Origin: Lactarius indigo
Lineage: Eukaryota; Basidiomycota; Agaricomycetes; Russulales; Russulaceae
NCBI GenBank assembly: GCA_025766275.1
Contig: JAFKAC010000037.1
Span: 124,001-188,000, forward strand
DNA: 64,000 bases
Reading direction: 5' to 3'
Below the pieces are notes generated by a model that worked only from the letters and a program-made list of their open reading frames with translations, searched no databases and was not told the DNA's origin. A program made the position numbers and the translations under genes. Numbering within the stretch: the first letter of the stretch is position 1; each line of letters opens with the position of its first letter. This document shows, piece by piece, positions 48,830-59,000 of the stretch.

Positions 48830-48975
48830 CGCAACGCAACAACCGTCGTCGAATTCCAAAGATCAAGTTAGATCAAGTTCCGAGTCCTTATTACAAAAGG
48901 GCAAACACAGAAAGAAGAAGAACATCCGTCCTACAAAGAGTGTATGATACAGTGGACAGTCCCATTATTTACCAT
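48830..48975 (+). pseudogene. Remnant of the Walker A exon of an array-type GTPase, block 3
   Basis: The plus strand reads RRRIPKIKLDQVPSPYYKRA and continues through SVLQRVYDTVDSPIIYH. It lines up with RRQIPEVQFRILIIGRANAG and SILQRICDTTESPVIH of gene D, but the glycine-lysine core of the P-loop is lost. The LRR/F-box-like gene F3 begins directly after it. The rest of the GTPase and any array are missing from this block. Confidence 0.6.
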
Positions 48976-48989
48976 TGAAATTGCAGAGA

Positions 48990-50249
48990 AATGCCATTCA
49001 CACTCCACTTCGGCGACCTTGCTTCCAGTTAGGTCCCCTTTCCCTACGACTCCCTTTTCCTCGCACCATGCCATGTTACACTGCTGCGGGGACAGGGACG
49101 CTCCTCCGTGGATGTCATTTCCCGTCTCAGTGACCCGTAGCCCTGCTCTCCTAGCCACTCGCCGTTGCCTTCTCTGGATATCTGTCCTCCCCGTAGCCTC
49201 GGGCGACATGCCAGCATTATTTCCGAGCCGGATGTGGCCTTCACCGATTCGCCCGTCTCGCCTTCTTTCCCGCACATTTCCGAGATATTCACAAGCGTAC
49301 CAACTCACAGCATCCCTCCCAGAGCTCAATCATTCTTCTCAACGTGCCTCGCCTGCGCCAGCATACTCAGCTCACTCGCATTCCGGTACTCTCTCAATGA
49401 GTCCGTGCATACACCACCTGCACCGGTACCCCAGCACATCACAATGACCACCGCCCAGACGTTCGAGCCGCGAAGCCCATGGCTCGCCCAACAGTAGGCG
49501 CCCCAGAGCCCTCCTATCCTGCGCTTGCGGCTGCCCGTCCTAGCCCGCGTCTCGAAAAGATTCAGCGCTGCTTGCGCTCTACCGCATGCTCGATTTACCC
49601 GTCGACGCATGCGTCTCGTGGTTAGTAGACACTCTGCGCCCGCGCTTGTGCGTCTTACTCACCTCGCGCTGCCCAATTTTGTTAGCGTGCCATGTGCAGC
49701 GCAGGATATGCCCTCCGCTGCCGCACCGCGCCTTGAAATACTCGATAGCAATCCTGACCTCGTGGTCACGCTCGCTTCTGGCTGTCCGCGGAGCTGCGCA
49801 TCGCTAGTATACTGTACGGTGGCTTGCGCCCCGCGGCGCCTTTTGGCACGCTCGGGGGCGCACTGAAGGAGCCCGTACTCGTGCTTGCGCTTGATGTGGA
49901 CATGCACACGCGCGGGCCTTTATTAGGCGCGCTGGGAAATACCGGCACTGGGCTCGAGCTGCTCGAGCTGAGTCTGCGTATCATCTACCCCCTTGGCTCT
50001 TTCTGACTGACCAGTACTAGGTCTCGTTTCAAAGCGTTGTACAAGCAAGGTCGCTATTGCATAACGTTCAGGCGCTTCGTACGTTCCTCCTGGTTACACT
50101 GACGACCGAAGCTGCCAAGGCGGAATAAGGCCCGCCACGCCTCGCGCTGTGGACACGGGCCCCACTTGGGTCGGCATTGCGCTGCATCGTCTTTCTATCG
50201 TGGGCCCATTGGGAGCCCGTGCATGGGGAATGGGTACGCGTGAACTGAA
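48990..50249 (+). pseudogene. LRR/F-box-like hypothetical protein, copy F3 (internally deleted)
   Basis: From 49520 the frame reads LPVLARVSKRFSAA. It jumps, with a loss of about 200 bases relative to F1, to LTHLALPNFVSVP and APRLEILDSN. It continues in another frame through GALGNTGTGLELLELSLR to an intron near 49980-50018. The last exon reads LWTRAPLG-like sequence and ends near 50249. The part upstream, 48990-49440, corresponds to 13290-13740 of F1. Internal deletion plus frame changes make it non-functional. Confidence 0.45.
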
Positions 50250-50719
50250 CTCATACATGCTTCTTTTTCTTCTTTTTGGATGTTTTCTTTGCGCGCATGT
50301 CTCTCATGCAATCGCCACACTCATTACAACTTCACCTTTTTTCTATGGAGAGAAGGGTTTGAGTCACCATCCAGGCAGCCATTCCTTTTCGTTGATCCTG
50401 CACGATTGCTACCAGATATCCTCGCATTATAGTTGTTTATAGTTCGTTCGTAAAGATCATATAGATCACGTTACTCCCATCGTGTACATGACACACGACA
50501 TGTACTCAGCAACTCATAAACTCGCCGAAACTGTCCCGAATTGGGCGTTCCGCTCCTCATCTGTCCGTCAATAGTGACCAAGCGCAGTATAATTCATGAC
50601 AAGGTCTTGTAGCGATTAGGGATCAGAAAATGGTACATGCCCACATACTGATGTTCGTTATGATGGTGGGAGATAGATCAGACCATTGAGACGTTGCTAC
50701 ATTGCACCGAAAATACTTT

Positions 50720-51157
50720 TTACCCAACCTGATCGACCTGGCCGCCGTCCATCGGAATCAGTTCGAACAGTGACAACGGATACCGCTGGTATAATGCGAC
50801 TGTCTGCGCCTCTGCTCGGCCCATATACCATGTAAAAGCGGAGGAGTGCGCTGCTACTGGATTGGGGAGCGGGAGCATAACGTCGGGGTCATGGAGCCGA
50901 GGAGCTTCAGACAGGTATATGGATCTCGCGTGGCATTCAGAATTCGAGAGAGAGAGGATGCACTGACATGGGGATGGAAGGCACGTACCAATCTTGTTGA
51001 GCCAGAACCGAACTGTTTTCCATCCGCCTCGTGCCCACACACGTCCTCTTTGACTGGCCAGTTGCGTCACGCAGGGCTTGTAAGACCAGCGCGGGCCGCT
51101 TCAAAAATTCTTGGATCTCAGCTTCGAGCGCATGCACACGCGCCTTGTACTCACTGA
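50720..51157 (-). pseudogene. GNL3/YlqF-type GTPase fragment N6
   Basis: The minus strand has a NKIG-like exon end at about 50993 (from GSGSTRL and LNKI in the proper frame). The following part reads YLSEAPRLHDPDVMLPLPNP and ends with FELIPMDGGQVDQVG. These match N4 and N7. The acceptor and PRKN motif are eroded. It is joined on its right to sequence rich in heptad-like patterns (see 51590-52217) that the other copies do not have. Confidence 0.4.
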
Positions 51158-51589
51158 CCAGAGCCTCAAGATCCCTGACGTGCTGTCCTTTGTCTTATCA
51201 ACACGACCAGTGACCTGCGCGGCCTCCTCGCTCGTGTAGCTCGTGTATCAAGTAGTTGGTGCGCGAATCAAAGGATGAGAGATGGCCACTGTGGACAAGT
51301 GCCGTAGGGACCCGATCTCGTCTCGCGGTCATCTGCCGCCCGCATCTCCTGTAGCGGTGCATGGACCGTCGTTCGCGCATGGACCTCTGGCGCCCGCACT
51401 TCTACCTAGCGCTGGTGCAGCGCCGCATGGTCAGCGCTGTGCTTCTGGAGGAGGAGCCCGTACCTGAGACGCAGCACAGGCAGGTTTTGCATGATGAATA
51501 CTGGCGTCGCGGCGGGCATCTCTGGAGCGACAGTGTGCGCGGCCCTAATCCACGTCAGAAAGTACAGAAATAGTAGTGGATGGGGACGC
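51158..51589. other. No supported gene between N6 and the coiled-coil segment
   Basis: Short frames occur on both strands but none has a domain or a paralogue elsewhere in the window. It may contain introns of the minus-strand coiled-coil gene to the right. Confidence 0.35.
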
Positions 51590-52217
51590 ACCACGCATTG
51601 CACTCAGCACGCACCGCTCGCCTGCACCTCCGCCTAGAGGGGCGCATCACTGTCTCGCGCAGGTCGTCTGCGCCCGCTGCCCACCACTCGAGTGCGTGGT
51701 TCAGCTCGGGCAACACCTCGAAGTCCGCGTAGCGCGCGCGAAGGGAGCCCAGCTCTGCCATCGCGAGAGTATGTGCCACCTCCAGCTATCACCAGTGTTC
51801 CGCTTGGCGCGTGAGCTCGCCATACAGCACAGACCAGCTGGCCTCTTCTGCGTCGTGCCGCGCGACGTCCGCCTGCACGGCCGCCTGGGGTCGGGAGCGA
51901 ACTGCAGGCGCAGGGCCTCGTCACCGTGTGCAACCACTGGTCGTGCAAGATGCGGAGCCCTGCGGAGAGGGAGCCTACTTGACGCTCGCAGGAGGTGAGC
52001 TCCGCGGCTTGCACGGCGAGTTTCTGTGATGTGGGGTACGAGAGCGCGTCGAGTGTAATTTGGAGGTCCATGTAGTCCTCTTTGAGAAGTTCCGAGCAAA
52101 AGGAACGGACGTCCCATCTGCTTTTGTGTTCGAGTCGTTAATCTCAACTTGCAGCACTTTGTTTTGGCTGCGTACCTTTTCGCCGTCACGTTCTTTTGAA
52201 ATGCGCTCTTTTCTCAC
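51590..52217 (-). CDS. Unrecognised coiled-coil-like protein segment
   Basis: Minus-strand stretches read QKLAVQAAELTSCERQVGSL, then, after a frame change that is probably an intron, AAVQADVARHDAEEASWSVL, then LGSLRARYADFEVLPELNHA followed by LEWWAAGADDLRETV. The Ala/Leu/Glu-rich pattern suggests coiled coil. The 52217 end begins MRKERISKERDGEK with another heptad-like stretch, IEINDSNTKAD-like in one frame. GC content and codon use are higher than in the flanks. No family is recognised and no paralogue is present in the other blocks. Exon limits are uncertain. Confidence 0.35.
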
Positions 52218-53394
52218 TCACTCTTCTTTTCGCATTCGACAACCCACTGACGATCGGCTTCGAGGCATTCAACAGTCGCATCGCGCTCGGGGGAGACGGG
52301 TTTCAAGCTGGACATGGGTGGCCTCTGGCACGGCAAGTTTGCGCTCGAGAGCCTTTTGGGAGAGGGCGGTATTCAGTTCCCGAGCACGCTACTGTTCTTG
52401 GCCGTTGATAGTTGTGGGCCTGTACATGGGGGAATGTGTCAGGGATCTGGCATATAGGACAGCCACGACGAACCACGCTTGATTTCTGCAGCGAGGGAGT
52501 CAATTTTTGCGGACCTTGTCAAATACTAAGGTTTAGGACAACCATCAGGGGCCTTTCATGGGCTCGTCAGTGGAGTGAGACACCAACATGGCCCGTTAAC
52601 TCTAAAGCGCCTAATATGGGTATTTGCTTGCCTATGGAGTTCATCCAAACGGGTCCAAAGAGTCACGTTGCGGAAGGTAACCTGCTGTTGAGCTGACTAT
52701 TTCTTCCCATGGCAAATTAGTGTAGATGAGGGAGAAGGGGTTGGAATGTCGACCTGGGGGTATTTGAGAGAAACGCAGGTGACCATAAGTCGAGCGAAAC
52801 GGCATAATCAATCACCCTATGTTGTGGTGTTGAGAACAAGAGATGTGAGTTGACTGTGTCGGATGTCATCAGGAATGAAAAGCCTTGGAGGAACGGACAA
52901 CACCTCCGCCAGAGAGGTGCGTCAACGCGTCAATGCGCGTCAACCTGACTTCAACCTGTACGTCAGTTGAACGGCATGAGGCGGTCCGATATAACTCACT
53001 GCCTATTTTACACGTACAAGCCTCTCATGGCCTCCTTCCGTCTTCACCACATGAGGAGTAGAACGCGAAGGTTGTATGTCTGGCAAAACATTCTATGCAT
53101 CGGTGGGTGTAATCTTGGTGGAGACGACAATGTCTAAAGCAGCGGGGAAAGGCTGAGTCAGCCAATAATACGGTTCGCAAGTCATGGTAGGACGAACAGG
53201 TAAGCAAGTACTCCTATCGACTCAGTGGGATTTTGTGCTGGAAAACCACTTTAGAGACGTTACGAATATATTGACGACAGGACCACAGCCGGGTCAGGGA
53301 CAAATCAGGAAAGCGACCCGATTGATCGTGTGAACCATCATCGATCGAGGACGGGATCAAATCGATCGTCAACTTGCTTCCATCACACAACAAC
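52218..53394. other. Intergenic, partly duplicated, no supported gene
   Basis: The stretch around 52680-53000 recalls 48240-48560 (both contain ATTTGAGAGAAACGC and a region ending in GCGGTCCG), so it belongs to the block flanks. No coding or RNA gene is supported. Confidence 0.45.
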
Positions 53395-53485
53395 CCTGTC
53401 GTCAAATTCCAGAGGTGTAGGTCTGAGTCCGGGAAGACAAAAAGTGAAACAATGGTGAGCCCTATTATTCACCGGAGATATTCTT
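53395..53485 (+). pseudogene. Second Walker A exon remnant, block 4
   Basis: The sequence CGTCAAATTCCAGAGG at about 53400, a GGGAAGAC core and AGCCCTATTATTCACCGG line up with the exon of gene D at 56700-56820, but the centre of the exon is deleted. As in block 3, the remnant is fused directly to the LRR/F-box-like gene that follows. The same fusion point in two blocks suggests they share one ancestor. Confidence 0.5.
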
Positions 53486-53488
53486 GGA

Positions 53489-53629
53489 CAACGGAGAAGG
53501 TACCTGGCCTTTGACGCGGAACTGCTTGCCGCCGGGCCGGGTACGCTCACGCATCTCACGCAACTCCGTGATATGCTCCCCTATGCGTTCTTCGACGAAT
53601 TTCTCACCGCGCTCACGCATGTGCATCTT

Positions 53630-53661
<32 letters not shown>

Positions 53662-54399
53662 GAATCCATTTACGTGCGCCTCAGGGCCTATTACCCTATG
53701 TAGCACGAGTCTTTGTGTCCGATACATGATGGTGATCCTATTGTGCATCTTGCTCACCTCGCGCTGCCCCACTTCATTGGGTTGGCTTGCCCCGCACAGC
53801 GCTGAATGTGCCCGCCACCGCCGCGCCGCGCCTTGTCGTGCTCGATAGCAGCCCCGACCTCGTGGTCGCGCTCACTCCTGGCCGTCCGTTGCGCTGTGCA
53901 ACGCTACGCATCGCCAGTACGCTGTACGATGGCTTGCGCCCCGCAGCGCTTTTCGGCGCGCTCGGAGGTGCACTGAAGGATCTCATACTTGTGCTTGCGC
54001 CCGATGTGGACATGCCCACGTGGGGGCGGTTATTAGGTGCGCCGGGAAATACCGGCGCGGTGCTCGAGCCGCTCAAGCGGAGTCTCGACGGCACTTCAGA
54101 TGTTGAAGTGCGCGTCTGCTGCCCCCCTTGGCTCTTTCTCTGACTGTCTGACTGATCAGTACTAGGTCTCACTGCAAGCGCTGTACAAGCAGGTTGGATC
54201 GCCATTGCCGAACTTCCAGGCGCTTCGTACCCTCCCCCTACGGGCTACACTGGCGACTGAAGCTGCCAAGAGGGAGGAAGGTCCGTTGCGTCTCGCGCTG
54301 TGGATTCGACCTCCACTGGGATCGATATTACTTTGCATCGTCTTTCTATCGGGGGCGCATTGGGAACTCGAGCAGGGTGAATTGGTCCGCGTGAAGTGA
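53489..54399 (+). pseudogene. LRR/F-box-like hypothetical protein, copy F4 (insertion and frameshift)
   Basis: It reads LAFDAELLAAGPGTLTHL and MLPYAFFDEFLTALTHVHLA, and is then interrupted by a 108-base insertion at 53634-53741. After it the frame resumes with HLALPHFIGLACPAQR and shifts again. From 53800 it reads APRLVVLDSSPDLVVALTPG and LRPAALFGALGGALKDLILV. After a GT-AG intron ending near 54165 the last exon reads LYKQVGSPLPNFQALRTLP-like sequence and ends VRVK at 54399. The N-terminal VSKRF part is absent, replaced by the GTPase remnant. Confidence 0.5.
53634..53741 (-). mobile_element. Short poly-A retroinsertion (SINE or 5'-truncated LINE) with 14-bp target duplication
   Basis: A 28-base T run at 53634-53661 is the poly-A tail of a minus-strand insertion only 108 bases long. 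The 14 bases TGTGCATCTTGCTC occur directly before it (53620-53633) and directly after it (53742-53755), a textbook target-site duplication of LINE-type integration. Next to the A run the insert reads AAATGGATTC on the minus strand. The full LINE at the left edge ends AAATTCATTC before its A run. The similar end suggests mobilisation by the same machinery. Confidence 0.8.
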
Positions 54400-54836
54400 A
54401 CTCATGTATGCTCATTTTTCTTCTCATTTTATTGGATGCTTTCTTTGCGCACATCTCTCTCTCATTCAATCGCCACACTTGACCTTTTTTCTATGGAGAA
54501 GGGTTCGGGTCCTCCATCAAGACGGCTACCCTCCTTTTCTTTGATCCTGCACGATTGCTGCCCGATATCTTCACATTATAGCTGTCTATAGTTCCGTCAT
54601 AAAGCTCATATGGATCACGTTACTCCCATCATGTACATAACACACGATATGTACTCAGCAACTCATAAATTCGTCGAAACCGTCCCGAAGCGCGCGTACT
54701 GCCCCTCTTCTGTTCGACAATAGTGACCAAGTCCAGTATGATCGAATTCACGACAAGGTCTTGTGGCGAGTAGGTATCAGAAAATGACACATACACACAT
54801 ACCGATGTTTCCTACGATGGTGGGAGATAGATCAGA

Positions 54837-55500
54837 TCATTGAGACGTTGCTGTATTGCACCGAAAATAATGTTTACCCAACCTGATCGACCTGGCCGCA
54901 GTCCATCGGAATCGGTTAGAACAGTGACAACGGATACGGCCAATATAATGCGACAGTCTGCGCCTCTGCTCGACCCGTATACCATGTGAAAGCGGAGGAG
55001 TGAGCTGGTACCGGGTCGGGGAGCGGGAGCGTAGCGTCATGGTCATGGGGCGGAGGAGCTTCAGACAGGTATATGGATTCTTGCGCGGCACCGAGAATTC
55101 GAGAGAGAAGGGATGCAGTGGCATGGGGATGGAAGGCACGTACCAATCTTGTTAAGCCCGAGCCGAACCGTTTTCCCACCACCTCGTGCCCACGCACGTC
55201 CTCCTTGACTGGCCAGTTGCGGCGGACCGTGCGCGCGTCAAGCACGAGCAATACGGTGGCGAGCTTGTGGATGTAGACTGCTACTACAACTGCTCCTTCA
55301 TCTTGCTGCTCCTGGCAGGTGCCAACTCCGACGCAACAGATAGGATGTCGCACGTGGAGAGGAAAGCCGCTACACGAGCGACAAGAGTCTGGGCTTGACG
55401 TCGTTGCGTCTTAGCGACGTGGGTTACGCCGCGGAGACTGGGAAGAACTAATCAGTAGTTAGGTCAGTGGGTAAGATAGAGAGGATGGTGCATTCTTTGC
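54837..55500 (-). pseudogene. GNL3/YlqF-type GTPase fragment N7
   Basis: The minus strand reads VVAVYIHKLATVLLVLDART, then HEVVGKRFG leading in the right frame to LNKI at a donor near 55155. The exon after the short intron should begin with the aspartate of NKID, but the bases GATAGACCT present at that site in N4 are lost here, so the acceptor is broken. The downstream part, through PLPDPVPAHSSAFTWY and FELIPMD, is shared with N6. It lies directly left of array gene D. Confidence 0.5.
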
Positions 55501-56001
55501 ATCGCTGACCCAGAGGTCGGTAGGCGGGCACCTGGATCCTGTTTCGAGTTCTGAGCCAGACCGATGTCCTAAGAGAAGATAATTGGGTACTCGCTTCATT
55601 TGAGGGGTAGGTTTATTTTGTCTTTCAAAGCTTTGCGTGGGTTACAAGGTCGATTGAGGGAGGTATTGTCGAGCTGACTGTTTCTGATGAATTAGTGTGA
55701 GCGAAAGTAATGAAAACTTTGATATTAAAAAGAAACTCCAATAGCCATAAGTCAATCCAATCGGCGTGGTATCGTCGGAGGGTTGACCGTTCCGGCAGAT
55801 TGTCGGGTTGTCATAGACGAGAAAGTGGGAATAGGACGGCGGGCGCTTCCTGGGTGCACTGGGTTCACACGTGCGTGTCTCTCACGGCTTTTTTGTATCT
55901 GTTTGTTGACTTCCACCCGTCGCTCCTACATCCACCTTTACTTCATCAGAGTTCATCACACCGCACCCAAGCTTAGAAAGCCAAATTCCATATATCTTAG
56001 G

Positions 56002-59000
56002 ATGGAATCGAATACGCGATCTGTAACTGATATGGACGATCAAGCCCAGTTAGTCGAACAGCTTCCACTTAAGGATAGGCTGACCGGCTCACGTACAGAT
56101 ATGTTGATTTGAAAGGTATATAGGTCTCACCATTGCTCCTGCATCTCCTGATCAGAATTGATGTTTGCGTAGAAATATCTGTCGATTTTATCAAGACACG
56201 TCCTACATCCGACCTCGAGCTCGTTTTCAAGGACGATGCCGGTGTCAAATACAAGTCTAACAAATTCAAGAACGGAGTCCCTGTTCTTTGGAGACCTGAA
56301 ATGTCTGTCGTGTTTTCCCTCACCATCGAATACTAATATCTTTCGCACAGCCATGTTAGGACCCACACCAGTGCAACGTTGACCATCCAGCGAGCCCTTT
56401 TCAAGAAAAGGGTTGCTGAGATTTCGGTCAAGTTTAAGTCAGACAAGTTTGGAGACGACAATGTTGTCAGTCTGGAAGGTGGTGATGTCTCGTTCCTGTT
56501 CTAGACCGCTTCATGCTAAGAGGCTTCACAGATAGCAACCGTCGCATTACCGTAACTTTTATGTACGGGAAACCTAAACCCGTGGGTCTTTGGTTGTTCT
56601 CTGGTGCCAGCAAGCCGTTGATTTCCTCCTATAGTTGGCAGATGCCACTCGCTTTCTTGGCCCTCGGCCCACCTTCTCAAACACCGTCATTCAGCAACAC
56701 CGTCGTCAAATTCCTGAAGTCCAGTTCCGGATACTTATTATAGGAAGGGCAAATGCGGGGAAGACATCGATTCTGCAGAGAATATGTGATACTACAGAGA
56801 GCCCAGTCATTCATCGAGGAAGTGAGGAGGTATGTGGTCCAAAATTTTCGTCTGTGAACATGATCTCACTTTCGATCAGGTTAGACTCGACCCGTCCATG
56901 GACGTTAGTGATAATAGTATTACCTCTCTTCTTTGCCTTTAAACATGGAGTTAGCGAGGCGAGCACACGATCGACGACGCACTCGTGTTCTCTAATAATA
57001 AGGGCTACATTTTCCATGACTCTCGCGGTATCGAGTCTGGTAGCGAAGACGAACTCGGGATTTTGCAGGGATTTATTCGACGCAAGTGTGGAGAAAGGCG
57101 ACTGGCAGACAGATTGCATGCGATATGGTTTGGACTCTCGAGTGTTCACGATTACGCCAGCTGACGATCATACTATTTTGAGGTACTGTGTCCCAATGGA
57201 CAACCAACGACCACAGCTCGATCTGAGGTTTTTCAAGGACATCTGTCCTGACGGGAATGGTGCGTCATCACGGACGTTCGTGACAGTACTAAAAAAATCG
57301 TTTTCAGTGCCTGTCGTTGTCGTGTTTACAAAATATGATCAATTCCTACGAAATGTCCAAATTCATGTGGAAGATTTCGGAAGCCCAGATGACAACGTGT
57401 CTGATGTGGCAGAAGAACAATTCGAAGAGCACTACTTGGGTGCACTTGATGATGGTGTTAGATTCGTGAGATTAGAAAGTGGGTTGAAAGGCAAATATGG
57501 AGTTAGTGCTAACGGTTTTGTGCAGAAATGCACAAGCAAAGTATGGGCTGCGATAAGCTTATTGAGACGACAGCTGCAGCATTGAATGACGACATCGTCG
57601 GATTGATGCTTTTGGCGGTGCAAAGGGGAAACTTAGAATTGAGTGTTAAAACAGCTTTGGAGCGGTGAGTGCGCCAATCGAAGGAGAAACGTTAGCGTCG
57701 ATGATAACAAGCATTGTAGTGTCCGTTCGCATGATAGCACCACCAAGGCCGAAGATATAATTCGGAAATGTCTTCTGCCGTTTCCACGCATCTGGGTACG
57801 TATTAATAGTATTAAATCGTGGTAAAGAATTCGTGATCCTTGATGCACCTTAACTAGTGGGTGAGTGTCAGCCCTTACTCACAGTTTCGAGCCTGCTGAC
57901 GATGGCTGTCCTCGTCTGTCCAGGATGTGAGTGGCTACTGTGTGTCGCTGTGTGTCGAGCCTGCTGACGATGGCTGTCCTCGTCTGCCCAGAATGTGAGT
58001 GGCTGCTGTGTGATGCTGTGTTTCGAGCCTGCTAACGACGGTTGTCCTCGTCTGTCCAGTATGTGAGTGGCTGCTGTGGGTCGTTGTGTTTCGAGCCTGC
58101 TGACGACGGCTGTCCTCGTCTGTCCAGAGAGTGAGTGGCTGCTGTGCGTCGCTGTATTTCGCGTCTGCTGACCATGGCTGTCCTCATCTGTCCAGGTTGT
58201 GAGTGGCTGCTGTGTGTCGCTGTGTTTCGAGTCTGTTGACCATGGCTGTCCTCGTCTGTCCAGAGAGTGAGTGGCTATTGTGTGTCGTTGTGTTTCGAGC
58301 CTGCTGACGACGGCTGTCCTCGTCTGTCCAGGATGTGAGTGGCTGCTGTGTGTCGCTGTGTTTCGAGTCTGCTGATGATGGCTGTCCTCGTCTGTCCAGG
58401 ATGTGAGTGGCTGCTGTGTGTCACTGTGTGTCAAGCTTGCTGACGATGGCTGTCCTCGTCTGTGCAGAATGTGAGTGGCTGCTGTGGCTCGCTGTATTTC
58501 GAGTCTGCTGACCATGGCTGTCCTCGTCTGTCCAGAATGTGAGTGGCTGCTGTGTGTCGCTGTGTTTCGAGTCTGCTGACGATGGTTGTCCTCGTCTGTC
58601 CAGGATGTGAGTGGCTGCTGTGTGTCGCTGTGCGTCAAGTATGCTGACAACGGCTGTCCTCATCTGTCCAGTTTGTGAGTGGCTGCTGTGGCTCGCTGTG
58701 TTTCGAGTCTGCTGACCATGGTTGTCCTCGTCTGTCCAGTTTGTGAGTGGCTGCTGTGGCTCGCTGTGTTTCAAGTCTGCTGACCATGGCTGTCCTCATC
58801 TGTCCAGAATGTGAGTGGCTGCTGTGTGTCGCTGTGCATCGAGTATGCTGACAACAGCTATCCTCATCTGTCCAGGATGTGAGTGGCTGCTGTGTGTCGC
58901 TGTGTTTCGAGCCTGCTGACGATGGCTGTCCTCGTCTGCCCAGTTGGTGAGTGGCTGCTGTGTGTCACTGTGCATTGAGTCTTCTGACGATGGCTGTAAT

